NCBI GenBank assembly: GCA_016722075.1
Contig: JADKGW010000001.1
Span: forward strand, 3,224,001 to 3,288,000
DNA: 64,000 nucleotides
Source: Candidatus Kouleothrix ribensis
Lineage (GTDB): Bacteria; Chloroflexota; Chloroflexia; Chloroflexales; Roseiflexaceae
Reading direction: 5' to 3'
Position 1 is the first letter of the stretch. The number at the start of each line of letters is the position of its first letter. Below the pieces are notes generated by a model, which had not been told where the DNA came from, did not search any database, and saw nothing but the letters and a program-made list of their open reading frames with translations. The position numbers were made by a program, and so were the translations under genes. This document shows positions 32,682 through 41,608 of the stretch, piece after piece.

Positions 32682-34673
32682 ATGCCACTGCCAACCAAAG
32701 CACCAATGATCAGGCCGGCCCTGCCGATTCTCTTCACCCTGGCGCTGCTGCTGGCGGCGGCTGCGCCGGCCGGGGCGCAGGCGCCCAAGGCCACTGCAGG
32801 CGCGCAGCGCCACGCTGCAGCCGCGCAGGCACCTGGCCCAACCGACCCTGCCGAGCTCACGGCGTTCCTCGATGGTCTGCTTGCGCGAGAGCTGGCCGAG
32901 CAGCACATCGCCGGGGCGGCCGTCGCGGTCGTCAAGGGCGGCAGGCTGTTCTTCGCCAAAGGCTACGGCTACGCCGACATTGAGCACAGCACCCCGGTTG
33001 ACGCCGAGCAGACGCTCTTCAAGGTTGGCTCGGTCACCAAACTGTTCACATGGACGGCGGTGATGCAGCTGGTCGAGCAGGGCAAGCTGAGCCTGGATGC
33101 CGATGTCAACACCTACCTCGACTTTCACATCCCCGACACGTATGCACAGCCGATCACCCTGAAGCATCTGATGACGCATACGGCCGGGTTTGAAGACTTG
33201 CATGTGGATATGGTTACCTTAAGCGCAGCCGAGATCGCGCCGCAGGGCACCTGGCTGGCAGCGCATATCCCGGCGCGCGTGCTGCCGCCTGGCGAGGTGC
33301 CGGCGTACTCGAACTATGGCGCGGCATTAGCGGGGTATATCGTTGCGCGGGTGGCGGGGAGGCCCTACGACCAATATGTGCAGGAGCAGATCCTGAACCC
33401 ACTTGGCATGCGCAGCTCAACCGCACAGTGGCCCACACCGCCGGCTTTGCGCACGCACGAATCGGTAGGCTACACCTACGAGAACAATGCCTTTCAGGTA
33501 TTTCCGAACCTGTATGGCCCCGTGGATCTCTTTCCAATCGGTGCGGTCAAGGTCACTGCCACCGACATGGCCCGCTTTATGATCGCGCATCTGCAAAACG
33601 GCCGCTACAGCGACGCGGCGATCAGCGAGGCGCGCATTTTGACAGAGGCGACTGCGCGGAGCATGCACACGACGCTCTACACCCCCGACCCGCGCATCCT
33701 GGGGACGACCTATGGCTTTTTTGAGTTCAGCGACAATGGCCAGCGCGTGATCGGGCATGGCGGTGAAGCGGAGCCGATGCACTCGACACTGTTTCTTTTG
33801 CCCGATCAGAACCTGGGCGTTTTTGTGGCCTACAACAGCACCGGCGCCGGGTCGCTAACCAGCCAGCACCTTGGCTTCCAGCGGGCGTTTTTCGACCATT
33901 ACTATCCTACACCTGTGGTTGAGCCAATCCAGCCCCCGGCCGATTTTGCCCAGCGGGCGGATCGATTTGTAGGCACCTACACCTCGACCATGCGGGCGCA
34001 TACCACATTTGAAAAATTCGTAACGCTTCTGGGCATGGCCATCGACGTGAAGAACCCCGGCGATGGCACGCTCCTCACGGTGGCACCATGGGGCGAGATG
34101 AGCTTTGTCGAAGAGGCGCCGCTGTACTTCCGCCAGGTGAATGGCCCGTTCCATATCCTGTTTCGCGCGGATGCGCAGGGGCATCTGGCCTACCTGTTCA
34201 CCGACTTTACGCCTATGTTCGCCTTTGAAAAGACGCCGTGGTATGCGACGCTCAGCTTCAACCTGTGGTTGGTTCTGGCCAGCCTCGCGCTGTTCATCTC
34301 GATGCTGCTTGTAGCGGCGATCCGCGCGATCCGCCGCCGCTCGCAAAGCGATCAAGCGCCCGCGCCACGCGGCGCACGGGTTGCTATTGCATTGATGGTT
34401 GCGATCAGCGCGCTCAATCTGCTGTTTGTGGCCGGCAACTTCGCGTGGGGCGAGCAGCTTGTGTTTGGCGTCTCGCTGGCCTATTCGATCGTGCTGGGGC
34501 TGGGCGTGCTCTCGGCCCTGCTGACGGTCGGCGCGCTGATGTATGCCGTGCTGGCCTGGAAGGAGCGCTACTGGGGCATCGCCTTCCGCGCGTATTACAC
34601 GCTGGGGGCGCTCGCGGCGGCAGCGTTCGTCTGGTTCCTGAGCTTCTGGCGGCTGCTGGGCTGGCAATATTAA
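32682..34673 (+). CDS. Beta-lactamase-family (class C-like) serine hydrolase with membrane C-terminus
   Basis: A 663-residue protein. A signal peptide (ALPILFTLALLLAAAAPAGA, to about 32) leads to a penicillin-binding-protein-like domain (about 58-400). The nucleophile motif is VGSVTKLF (S117, K120), the Tyr is in AYSNYGAAL and the third motif is GHGGEAEP. LMTHTAGFEDL is another family mark. A beta region (about 430-530) is followed by four hydrophobic helices (SLALFISMLLVAAIRAI; VAISALNLLFVAGNFAW; FGVSLAYSIVLGLGVL; GALAAAAFVWFLSF). Such proteins hydrolyse esters or D-amino-acid peptides rather than beta-lactams. AAGGAG seven bases upstream supports the ATG at 32682. The active site faces outside the cell. 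Confidence 0.9.
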   Translation: MPLPTKAPMIRPALPILFTLALLLAAAAPAGAQAPKATAGAQRHAAAAQAPGPTDPAELTAFLDGLLARELAEQHIAGAAVAVVKGGRLFFAKGYGYADIEHSTPVDAEQTLFKVGSVTKLFTWTAVMQLVEQGKLSLDADVNTYLDFHIPDTYAQPITLKHLMTHTAGFEDLHVDMVTLSAAEIAPQGTWLAAHIPARVLPPGEVPAYSNYGAALAGYIVARVAGRPYDQYVQEQILNPLGMRSSTAQWPTPPALRTHESVGYTYENNAFQVFPNLYGPVDLFPIGAVKVTATDMARFMIAHLQNGRYSDAAISEARILTEATARSMHTTLYTPDPRILGTTYGFFEFSDNGQRVIGHGGEAEPMHSTLFLLPDQNLGVFVAYNSTGAGSLTSQHLGFQRAFFDHYYPTPVVEPIQPPADFAQRADRFVGTYTSTMRAHTTFEKFVTLLGMAIDVKNPGDGTLLTVAPWGEMSFVEEAPLYFRQVNGPFHILFRADAQGHLAYLFTDFTPMFAFEKTPWYATLSFNLWLVLASLALFISMLLVAAIRAIRRRSQSDQAPAPRGARVAIALMVAISALNLLFVAGNFAWGEQLVFGVSLAYSIVLGLGVLSALLTVGALMYAVLAWKERYWGIAFRAYYTLGALAAAAFVWFLSFWRLLGWQY

Positions 34674-34675
34674 GT

Positions 34676-34830
34676 GGATACCCCTCCCCCGTACCCCATC
34701 CCCTGGCGGGGGAGGGGGCCAGAATTTGGCGTTCCAATGCGGCGGCAAAGCCGCCGCATTGGAACGCTCATAGGATACCCCCCTCTCCCAACTTGGGAGA
34801 GGGGGTGCCGCCGCAGCGGCGGGGGTGAGG
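34676..34830. repeat. Family B multi-hairpin element, copy 1
   Basis: Three hairpins in a row: CCCCTCCCCC with GGGGGAGGGG; an 18-bp perfect stem GCGTTCCAATGCGGCGGC (34729-34746) with loop AAA; and CCCCCTCTCCC with GGGAGAGGGGG. A related copy near 57.2 kb has the same central hairpin with a paired A-T to C-G change. It lies between convergent genes and could serve as terminator. Confidence 0.8.
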
Positions 34831-34859
34831 GATGCCCTAGCAGGCCTTCTGGTTTTGCA

Positions 34860-36236
34860 CTAGGGCGCGACGCACCGGCGCCTGAGGAAACGGCCGGCGC
34901 CAACCTGGCCCACAAACTCGCGCCGCTCGACGATCACCTCGCCGCGCAGCAGCACCGTCTCGGGCAGGCCGCGCACCGTGCGCCCGTGGTTGACGGTGTA
35001 GTCGACGTTCTGGTGCAGCACGGCCGGCGAGAGCGTCAGCTCGGCGGCGGGGTTCCACAGCACCAGGTCGGCGTCGGCGCCCACGGCGATGCTGCCCTTG
35101 GCAGGGGCCAGCCCGAGCAGCCGCGCGGGCGCGCTGGCGCTCAGCTCGACGAAGCGATTGAGCGAGATGCGCCCCTCGTGTACGCCCTGGTACATGATCA
35201 TCAGGCGCTCCTCGATGCCGGGCGCGCCCATGGGGATCTTGGTGAAGTCGTCGCGCCCCAGCTCCTTCTGGCCGGCAAAATTGAATGGCGCATGGTCGGA
35301 GCCGACCGCCTGGAGCGTGCCGTTGGCCAGCGCATCCCACAGCCGCTGCTGGTCGGCCGGGGTGCGCGGCGGCGGGCTGTAGCAGTACTTGGCCGCCTCA
35401 AAGCCCGGCCGGTCGTAGTCGGCCTCGGAGGTGTTCAGGTAGTGCGGGCAGGTCTCGGCCACCACCGGCGCGCCGCGCGCCCGGCCGCGCACCAGCTCAT
35501 CCAGCGCCTCGCCGCAGGTCATATGCACGATATAGATCGGCGTGCCGACCAGCTCGGCCAGTGTGATGATGCGCGCGACCGCGTCGGCCTCGATCCGTGG
35601 CGGGCGGCTGAGCAGGTGCGCCTTTGGCCCGCTGATCCCCGCCTCCACCACCCGGCGCTGCAGCAGCTCGGCCGCGTCGCCATTCTCGGCATGCACCAGC
35701 ACCAGTGCGCCGCAGCGCCTGGCCTGCTCGAGCACACGGATGATCGCCGCATCGTCGGCCATGAGCGCGCCCTTGTAGGCCATAAACAGCTTGAAGCTGC
35801 TCACGCCCTGCGCGGGCAGGCCGGCCAGCTCGGCAATCACCGCGTCGGTCGGGTCGGCCACCACCATATGGAAGCCGTAGTCGATCGCGGCCCTGCCCTC
35901 GGCGCGCGCATGCCAGCCGGCCAGTGCGTCGGCCAGGCTTTGCCCCGGCATCTGGAAGCAGAAGTCGACCACGCTGGTAGTGCCGCCGCAGGCCGCCGCG
36001 ATCGTGCCGCTGGGGTAGTCGTCGGCTGTGACCGTGCCCATCACCGGGGTGTCGAGGTGTACGTGCGGGTCGACGCCGCCGGGCAAGACGTAGCGCCCGG
36101 CCGCGTCGATCATGCGCGCGCCCGCAGCGGCCAGCTCGGCGCCGATCTGCACGATCCGCCCGCCGGCGATGCCGATCTCGGCGCGGTAGGTGTCGGTGGC
36201 GGTCACGATTGTGCCGTTCTTGATGATCACGTCCAT
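34860..36236 (-). CDS. hydA: Dihydropyrimidinase / D-hydantoinase
   Basis: Cyclic amidohydrolase of 458 residues that opens dihydropyrimidine or 5-substituted hydantoin rings to N-carbamoyl amino acids. The binuclear metal site is visible: DPHVHLD (H58, H60), the carboxylated lysine in KLFMAYKG (K155), His in VLVHAENGD, His in YIVHMTCGEA and Asp in AVGSDHAPFN. The length is normal for the family. The ATG at 36236 is favoured because GAGGTG lies four bases upstream; another ATG four codons earlier is within that site. Downstream enzymes (N-carbamoyl amidohydrolase at 39.0 kb, racemase at 40.7 kb) complete a hydantoin route. A family A element sits just upstream. Confidence 0.93.
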   Translation of the reverse strand: MDVIIKNGTIVTATDTYRAEIGIAGGRIVQIGAELAAAGARMIDAAGRYVLPGGVDPHVHLDTPVMGTVTADDYPSGTIAAACGGTTSVVDFCFQMPGQSLADALAGWHARAEGRAAIDYGFHMVVADPTDAVIAELAGLPAQGVSSFKLFMAYKGALMADDAAIIRVLEQARRCGALVLVHAENGDAAELLQRRVVEAGISGPKAHLLSRPPRIEADAVARIITLAELVGTPIYIVHMTCGEALDELVRGRARGAPVVAETCPHYLNTSEADYDRPGFEAAKYCYSPPPRTPADQQRLWDALANGTLQAVGSDHAPFNFAGQKELGRDDFTKIPMGAPGIEERLMIMYQGVHEGRISLNRFVELSASAPARLLGLAPAKGSIAVGADADLVLWNPAAELTLSPAVLHQNVDYTVNHGRTVRGLPETVLLRGEVIVERREFVGQVGAGRFLRRRCVAP

Positions 36237-36288
36237 GATGCACCTCATTTACAGGGCTTACGCGCTGGCCCGCGTGGATGGCCTATTT

Positions 36289-36379
36289 GCCTGCGGCAGC
36301 TTTGTGTGCGGTTTCCGCGCTGCGCGCGGAAACCGCACACAAGAAAAAATAAAATACCGCTGCTTTTCGGCTCTGCCAG
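36289..36379. repeat. Family A nested foldback element, copy with 19-bp perfect stem
   Basis: Outer arm GCCTGCGGCAG (36289-36299), then a perfect 19-bp stem TTGTGTGCGGTTTCCGCGC (36302-36320) with loop TGC and its complement to 36342. A decayed right outer arm ends at CTCTGCCAG. It lies between the PfkB kinase stop and the dihydropyrimidinase start. Confidence 0.85.
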
Positions 36380-36445
36380 ATCCAGAAAAAAGGATTTCTG
36401 CGGGGGCGGCAAAGCTGCCCCGCACCCTTGCCGAACTGTCAAGTT

Positions 36446-37417
36446 CTACTGAACCGCAGGAACACTCTGCAAGAAGGCCAAAACTTGACTCATATCCGGT
36501 AGGGCGGCGCGCGCGCCAGCCTGCATACACGAGAGGGCCGCTGCGGCTGAGGCAAAGCGCCCGGCTGCTGCGAGCTGCCAGCCCAGAATGACGTGGGTGT
36601 ACAAAAACGCCGCGTGCAGCGCATCGCCAGCGCCGATCGCATCGACCATGGCGGTTGGGAAGGCCGGGATGGTGATGATGCCGGCGCGCGCGGCGATCAG
36701 CGAGCCATGCGCCCCGCGCGTCACCAGCACGGTCAGCTGGGGCCGTTCGGCAACCAGCTCCGCGATGGCATGGTGGATGTCGGCCCGCCCGCGCCAGAAT
36801 AAAAAGTTCTCCTCGTTGGCAAAAAAATAATCGCTCAGGGCCAGCATCTGCCCAACTTGCTCGGCATACTCGGGCAGATTAATGTGCTGCTGCGACATCT
36901 GCATGTCAAAGGCCACCGGCAGGCCCAGCCGCCTGGCGCGGCCGGCCACCTCGATCGCGGTGTCGGCCGGCTCCAGATCGGTAAAGAAGAGCCGCGCCGA
37001 CTGTATCAGCGCATCGGGCACCTCGGCCGCGCGCAGGCGCAGGTGCGGCGGCAGGTTGGTCACCAGCCCGGCCCGCTCCAGCGCCGGGTTGACCATCAGC
37101 ACGGTGACGGGCGCGGGCGTATCGGGGCGCTGCACCAGATAGCCGGTGTTGACGCCGGCCCGGCGCAGCTCGCCAATCGCCTGCTGGGCCAGCGCATCGT
37201 CGCCGGTGGCGCACAGCAGCGCCACGCGGCCGCCCAGCCGCGCAACCGCGTGGGCCAGGTTAGCCGCCATCCCGCCGCCGGCCCACAGGCGCTGCTCGGC
37301 CACAATGCCATCGCCAGCCACCGGGTAGCGGCTGACCCAGGCCAATAGATCCAGCGTCATATGGCCGAGCGCGAGGATGTCGAAGCCAGGCCGGCTATCT
37401 GCCTGGGGTGCGCTCAC
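36446..37417 (-). CDS. PfkB-family carbohydrate kinase
   Basis: A 323-residue ribokinase-like kinase. The N-terminal glycine motif AGGGMAANLAHAVARLGG and the ATP/anion-hole signature VDAIGAGDALHAAF near the C-terminus (Asp as catalytic base) are both present. It phosphorylates a sugar or nucleoside hydroxyl. The start is GTG at 37417, overlapping the stop of the SIS gene by four bases. PfkB plus SIS pairs are known for fructosamine use (FrlD kinase with FrlB deglycase), so a glycated amino acid route is possible; other sugars cannot be excluded. Confidence 0.9.
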   Translation of the reverse strand: MSAPQADSRPGFDILALGHMTLDLLAWVSRYPVAGDGIVAEQRLWAGGGMAANLAHAVARLGGRVALLCATGDDALAQQAIGELRRAGVNTGYLVQRPDTPAPVTVLMVNPALERAGLVTNLPPHLRLRAAEVPDALIQSARLFFTDLEPADTAIEVAGRARRLGLPVAFDMQMSQQHINLPEYAEQVGQMLALSDYFFANEENFLFWRGRADIHHAIAELVAERPQLTVLVTRGAHGSLIAARAGIITIPAFPTAMVDAIGAGDALHAAFLYTHVILGWQLAAAGRFASAAAALSCMQAGARAALPDMSQVLAFLQSVPAVQ

Positions 37418-38532
37418 CGCTCAAACCAGCCTTCCAGCATGCTGGTGTAGATAATCTTCTGCAAAAAGTCCATCGGGCCGCGCTCGGGCGGGCGATCGGG
37501 GTTGCGGCCTTTGCCCAGCGCGACGTAGTAGGCAAACAGCTGCAGCGGCACCCAGGCCACCAGCGGGCCAAACATCTCGTCGTGGTCGGCCACCTGGCAG
37601 TACGCAACCTCGAGCTCGGCCCACAGCTCGCGCTCCTGGGCCGGGCCAACCACCACCAGCCGCCCGCCGTTCGAGGTAATATGCTGGCAGATCAGCCGGC
37701 TGCGCTCGCCGATCTGGCCGGGCGCGGTGATCACAACCACCGGGTCGTTGGCGTTGATCGACAGGCTGTGCAGGTGGGCATACTCCTCGAGGTTGGTGGC
37801 CTCCGAGCGGCTCTGGCTGGTCTCCTTCAGCTTGGCCGCAGCCAGCAGCGCGGTGGCCCAGTTTGGCCCCGAGCCGATGAACGAGTAGATCGGTGCCGCC
37901 AGGTGCTGCTGCGCCAGCTGCTCCATCTGCGGGGCCAGCGCCAGGGCCTGCTCGGCCGCCTGGGGCACGCCCACGTAGAGCGCCTGCCGCAGCGCGGCGA
38001 TCTCGGCGGCGGGCAGGGCGCCGGTGGCCGCGGCCCAGTGCAGCGCCAGGGCATACAGCACAGCCAGGGCGGTGGTGGTCTGCTTGGTTGGGAACGAGTC
38101 GGACCAGCCGGCCTGCGTCTGAATCACCTGATCGGTCTCGGCGGTGATCGGGCTGGGGTTGAGGTTGGTCAGGGCGAAGGCCGGCGCGCCCCGCTGGGCG
38201 GCCAGCCGGGCCGCATCGATCACCTTGACGGTCTTGCCCGAGGAGGTGATCAGCACGATTAGGGTGTGCTGGTTGATCTGCTGATGCCGGTACATGGCAA
38301 ACTCAGCCGCCTCGATCGACTCGGCGGGCAGGCCGGCCCAGCGCTCGAAGGCGTAGACCGCCGCCAGCCCCAGCAGGTAGGGGTCGCCGCAGCCCACCAG
38401 GATGACGCGCTTGACCTGGCCGGCGTAGCGGTGCGCCAGCTCGTGCAGCTGCGGGTCGGCGTGCTCCAGGCTCTTCCTGATCGCCTCGGGCTGCTGCCGA
38501 ATTTCTTTCAGGAAGTGATACTCTTTTGGCAT
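37414..38532 (-). CDS. Double SIS-domain sugar isomerase/deglycase (GlmS C-terminal-like, FrlB-like)
   Basis: A 372-residue protein with two SIS domains: VKRVILVGCGDPYLLGL through LIVLITSSGKTVKVIDAA (about 40-125) and PIYSFIGSGPNWATALLAAAKLKE through VVVITAPGQIGE (about 213-290). LKETSQSRSEATNLEEYAHLH matches the helix of GlmS-type isomerases that carries the catalytic Glu. The start MPKEYHFLKEIRQQPEAI is typical of the GlmS isomerase half and of FrlB and AgaS. No glutaminase domain is present, so it does not make glucosamine-6-phosphate from glutamine. GAGGAG upstream supports the ATG at 38532. It is coupled to the PfkB gene. Confidence 0.87.
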   Translation of the reverse strand: MPKEYHFLKEIRQQPEAIRKSLEHADPQLHELAHRYAGQVKRVILVGCGDPYLLGLAAVYAFERWAGLPAESIEAAEFAMYRHQQINQHTLIVLITSSGKTVKVIDAARLAAQRGAPAFALTNLNPSPITAETDQVIQTQAGWSDSFPTKQTTTALAVLYALALHWAAATGALPAAEIAALRQALYVGVPQAAEQALALAPQMEQLAQQHLAAPIYSFIGSGPNWATALLAAAKLKETSQSRSEATNLEEYAHLHSLSINANDPVVVITAPGQIGERSRLICQHITSNGGRLVVVGPAQERELWAELEVAYCQVADHDEMFGPLVAWVPLQLFAYYVALGKGRNPDRPPERGPMDFLQKIIYTSMLEGWFER

Positions 38533-38589
38533 TGAAGGCTCCTCGCTGCTAGAGCAACCCTATGTAACATTCGGGATCAATCATAGCAG

Positions 38590-38922
38590 TTAATCCACAA
38601 TCAGCACAACCGCAGCTTGGTCGCCAAGCGTACGCACACGGTGGCCGTGGCCCGCCGCCAGGTGGCAGGTCTGCCCAGTTTGAAATAGCTGCTCGGGCAG
38701 GTCGGCCAGCTCGATCGCCAGCGCGCCGCCCAGCATATGCAGCACGTGGGCGCGCTCGCACCAGTGATCGGCCAGGTAGCCGGGCGGGTACTCAACCACG
38801 CGCAGGCGCAGGCCAGGCAGCTGCACCGTGCGCCAGAAGCTGTCGCCGGTGGCCCCTGGCACGCGCTCGTTCGCCACCGCCGGCCAGTCGACGACTATGC
38901 AGGGGTGGGGTAGTTTGGCCAT
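38590..38922 (-). CDS. DHCW-motif cupin-fold protein
   Basis: A 110-residue single-domain cupin. The motif ADHWCERAHVLHMLGG (about 51-66) is diagnostic of the DHCW cupin group, and the second half has TCHLAAGHGHRV. The biochemical role of this group is not established; metal binding by His/Cys is likely. AAGGAG upstream of the ATG at 38922 is well placed. It lies between the SIS/PfkB pair and the carbamoyl hydrolase, on the same strand. Confidence 0.85.
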   Translation of the reverse strand: MAKLPHPCIVVDWPAVANERVPGATGDSFWRTVQLPGLRLRVVEYPPGYLADHWCERAHVLHMLGGALAIELADLPEQLFQTGQTCHLAAGHGHRVRTLGDQAAVVLIVD

Positions 38923-38964
38923 GTGGCAATCTCCTTAACAGGTCGCAGCTGCACGGTGTGGATA

Positions 38965-39009
38965 GTGGATAGTGCGTAGGGGCGCGCGTTGATCCTACGC
39001 ACTATCCAC
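38965..39009. terminator. Perfect 16-bp hairpin at the end of the carbamoyl hydrolase gene
   Basis: GTGGATAGTGCGTAGG (38965-38980) pairs fully with 38994-39009, overlapping the stop codon of the minus-strand gene by one base. No clear T-run follows, so it may protect or attenuate the mRNA rather than terminate it. Confidence 0.6.
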
Positions 39010-40250
39010 TACTCGTACGCCAGCCGGTACAGCCCGGCCGCCAGCACGCTGATGCCCTGCACGGCGTGCTCGACCGAAGTAAACTCCTCGGGGGTGTGGC
39101 TGCGGCCGTCCTTGCTCTGCACAAAGATCATGGCGATCTTCGCGCGCCCGGCCATCACCTGCGAGTCGTGGCCGGCACCGCTGTGCATACGCATGGCCGG
39201 GATGCCCAGGTCGCGCGCGCAATCGTGCAGCAGCGCCACGGTGGCCGGGTCGGACGGGCTAGGCGGCAGATCGAGGGTGGTGTGCCAGCTAACCTGCAGG
39301 CCGCGCCGGGCGGCCACCGCGCGCATAAGCGCCTCGTGGCCGGCGTACAGCTCGGCCAGCGGGCCTGGCTCGGGGTGGCGCGCGTCGATCGTGAAGGTAA
39401 CCTTGCCGGGGATGATCGCCGGGTAGTTCGGTTCGGCCTGGATGCGCCCGACGGTAGTGACGGCCGGGCGGCCGATCGCGGCGGCGCGGCCAATCACCCC
39501 GCTGATCATCTCGGCCGCGCCGGCCATGGGGTCGCGCCGCAGGTCGATCGGGAACGCGCCGGCGTGGTTGGCCTCGCCGCGCACCTCGACGACATAGTGG
39601 CGCAGGCCGGTGATGCCGGTGACGATGCCGACCGGCAGGCCGGCCTGCTCGAGCACCGGGCCTTGCTCGATATGCAGCTCAATGAAGGTGTCGATGTCGT
39701 CGCGCGCGGCGCTGGGGATGGCCGCCGGGTCGAGCCCGACCGCACGCATGGCGTCGCCGATCGTCTCGCCCTCGTAGCCACGCAGCCGCTCGGACTCGTT
39801 GGGCGCGATCCGCGCGGTGACGGCGCGCGAGCCCCAGAAGTTGGCGGCCGGGAAGCGGCTGCCCTCTTCCTCGCAGAAGGCCAGGCACTCGAGCGGGCGC
39901 TTGGGCGTGCCGAAGCGCTCGCGCAGCGTGCGAATCGCGATCAGCCCGGCCAGCGCGCCCAGCGCGCCGTCGTAGCGCCCACCCGGCCGCTGCGAGTCGA
40001 TATGCGAGCCAGACACGATCGCCTTGCCGCCGGCAGTGCCCTCGAGCCGGCCCCACACACTGCCGACCGCGTCGCGGTACACGCGCAGGCCGGCCTCTTC
40101 GCACCAGGCCGCGTACTGATCGGTGGCGGCAACCCACTCGGGCGAGTAGACCGTGCGCCAGACGCCGGTGTCGCCGTAGGCCCCAAAGCGCGCCAGCTCC
40201 ATGATGTAGCGCTCGACCAGCGCGGGGGCGATTGCGATTGTTTCATTCAT
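39009..40250 (-). CDS. N-carbamoyl-L-amino acid hydrolase / ureidopropionase-type M20 amidohydrolase
   Basis: A 413-residue member of the M20 metallo-amidohydrolases of the AllC/HyuC/PydC group. It hydrolyses N-carbamoyl amino acids to free amino acid, ammonia and CO2. Metal ligands are visible: SGSHIDSQ (H83), GGRYDGALG (D94), CEEEGSRF (E127-E129), IELHIEQGP (H193) and MHSGAGHDSQ near the C-terminus. The lid-domain motif GEANHAGAFPIDLRRD is typical. Together with the dihydropyrimidinase and the racemase it would convert hydantoins to amino acids. Start ATG 40250 follows GGGGGAAAG. Tandem repeats lie upstream of it. Confidence 0.92.
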   Translation of the reverse strand: MNETIAIAPALVERYIMELARFGAYGDTGVWRTVYSPEWVAATDQYAAWCEEAGLRVYRDAVGSVWGRLEGTAGGKAIVSGSHIDSQRPGGRYDGALGALAGLIAIRTLRERFGTPKRPLECLAFCEEEGSRFPAANFWGSRAVTARIAPNESERLRGYEGETIGDAMRAVGLDPAAIPSAARDDIDTFIELHIEQGPVLEQAGLPVGIVTGITGLRHYVVEVRGEANHAGAFPIDLRRDPMAGAAEMISGVIGRAAAIGRPAVTTVGRIQAEPNYPAIIPGKVTFTIDARHPEPGPLAELYAGHEALMRAVAARRGLQVSWHTTLDLPPSPSDPATVALLHDCARDLGIPAMRMHSGAGHDSQVMAGRAKIAMIFVQSKDGRSHTPEEFTSVEHAVQGISVLAAGLYRLAYE

Positions 40251-40282
40251 AGGTATGCTTTCCCCCTACACCTGCTCCCATG

Positions 40283-40620
40283 CCCAGAGACGCGCCGCAT
40301 GCGCCGAGACGCGCCGCACCGGGGAGACGCGCCGCACCGGGGAGACGCGCCGCACCGGGGAGACGCGCCGCACCGGGGAGACGCGCCGCGGCGCGTCTTT
40401 ACGCGGTATGCCATCCTCCCATGCGCCGCACCGGGGAGACGCGCCGCGGCGCGTCTTTACGCGGTATGCCATCCTCCCATGCGCCGCACCGGGGAGACGC
40501 GCCGCATGTGGGGAGACGCGCCGCGGCGCGTCTTTACGCGGTATGCCCTGCTCCCATGCGCCGCACCGGGGAGACGCGCCGCACCGGGGAGACGCGCCGC
40601 ATGCGGGGAGACGCTGTATG
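40283..40620. repeat. 18-bp tandem repeats with palindromic GACGCGCCGCGGCGCGTC cores
   Basis: The unit ACGCGCCGCACCGGGGAG is repeated five times in a row, then alternates with a longer block. The longer block holds the 18-base perfect palindrome GACGCGCCGCGGCGCGTC, TTTACGCGGTATGCC and a CTCCCATGCGCCGCACC junction, three times in all. Frames across it are open but encode only RRTGET-type repeats; I reject a gene. Confidence 0.9.
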
Positions 40621-40656
40621 CCCTGCTCCCAGGGTACTGGGGTGGAGTGGCAAAAA

Positions 40657-41409
40657 TCAGGCCACCGCCTCAGATCGGAAGCTGCTCGACTGCATATGCT
40701 CGGGGTAGCCTTTGATCTGCTTCGGCTCGGGCAGCTGGTAGGTCTTGACCTTGCTGGTGCGTTTGCCGAGCGCCACGAGCGCCTCGGCCATCTTTACGGC
40801 GGCGGCGACCGAGTCGATCACCGGGACGCCGAGCTTGGCCTCGAGCATGGTATCGAGCCCGCTCATGCCGGCACAGCCGAGCGCCAGCGCCTCGGCGCCG
40901 GCGGCGATGGCCTTGCGGCCGGCACCCTCGAGCACCAGGCAGGCGTGGTCGCGCAGCTCTTCGGTGTCGAGCACCGAGAGCGAGGTACATTCGATCGCGG
41001 CGCAGCGCGGCGCCAGCCCGACCTTGTTGATCGTATGTTCGATCAGGTTGTGCGCGCGCTCGAGTACCGTCACCACGCCGAATTTGGCGCCGAGCATATT
41101 CGCCACGTACATGCTGGCCTCGGCGATGCCGACCACCGGCTTGCTGGTGATCTCGCGCGCCGCCTCGATGCCGGGGTCGCCCCAGCAGGCGATGATGAAC
41201 GCGTCGAACTCGGCCTCGTCCTTGATGATCTCCTCGAGGATGTAGGGGATGGCCAGGTACTCGTCGTAGAAGCTCTCGATCGAGATCGGGCCTGCGCTTG
41301 GCGTGGCGGCCACGATCTCGGTGCCGGGCGCGGCGTAGGCCGCCGCCACCTCGCCGATGTTGTCGGTCATGGGCTGGAAGGTGTTGCCGTTGATGACTTT
41401 GATTCGCAT
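40657..41409 (-). CDS. Asp/Glu racemase superfamily, probable hydantoin racemase
   Basis: A 250-residue cofactor-independent racemase. The first catalytic Cys is in FIIACWGDPG (C76) and the second in ALALGCAGMSG (about C182). The N-terminus IKVINGNTFQPMTDNI is the usual opening of hydantoin racemases. It would interconvert D- and L-hydantoins so that stereospecific hydantoinase and carbamoylase can finish the reaction. AAGGAG upstream of the ATG at 41409 is well placed. It is the gene before the carbamoyl hydrolase in the direction of transcription; a repeat array lies between them. Confidence 0.9.
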   Translation of the reverse strand: MRIKVINGNTFQPMTDNIGEVAAAYAAPGTEIVAATPSAGPISIESFYDEYLAIPYILEEIIKDEAEFDAFIIACWGDPGIEAAREITSKPVVGIAEASMYVANMLGAKFGVVTVLERAHNLIEHTINKVGLAPRCAAIECTSLSVLDTEELRDHACLVLEGAGRKAIAAGAEALALGCAGMSGLDTMLEAKLGVPVIDSVAAAVKMAEALVALGKRTSKVKTYQLPEPKQIKGYPEHMQSSSFRSEAVA

Positions 41410-41460
41410 TTCTTTTTGCTCCTTGTTGGCGCGTTGCCGCGCGGTGGCGGGCTATTTTTA

Positions 41461-41575
41461 GCCTGCGGCAGCAAGGTACTTACTTTTTTGTCTCGTGTTT
41501 TTGCGCGCTGCGGCGCGCAAAAACACGAGGTGATACTGTGATGGGCAATCTGGCATTCCACGCAGGCCGATGCGT
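41461..41575. repeat. Family A nested foldback element, 17-bp perfect stem
   Basis: Outer arm GCCTGCGGCAGCAAGGTACTT (41461-41481), then the perfect stem CTCGTGTTTTTGCGCGC (41492-41508), loop TGCG, complement 41513-41529. The right outer arm is decayed (CACGCAGGC). The stem sequence is unlike that of other copies yet fully self-complementary. Confidence 0.85.
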
Positions 41576-41608
41576 ATATCCTGATCCTTAATCTGTGGAT
41601 TGCTCGCG

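Noticed and set aside
40283..40620. Possible CRISPR array
   Set aside because: Units are directly adjacent or separated by a conserved block; there are no unique spacers of even length and no cas genes nearby.
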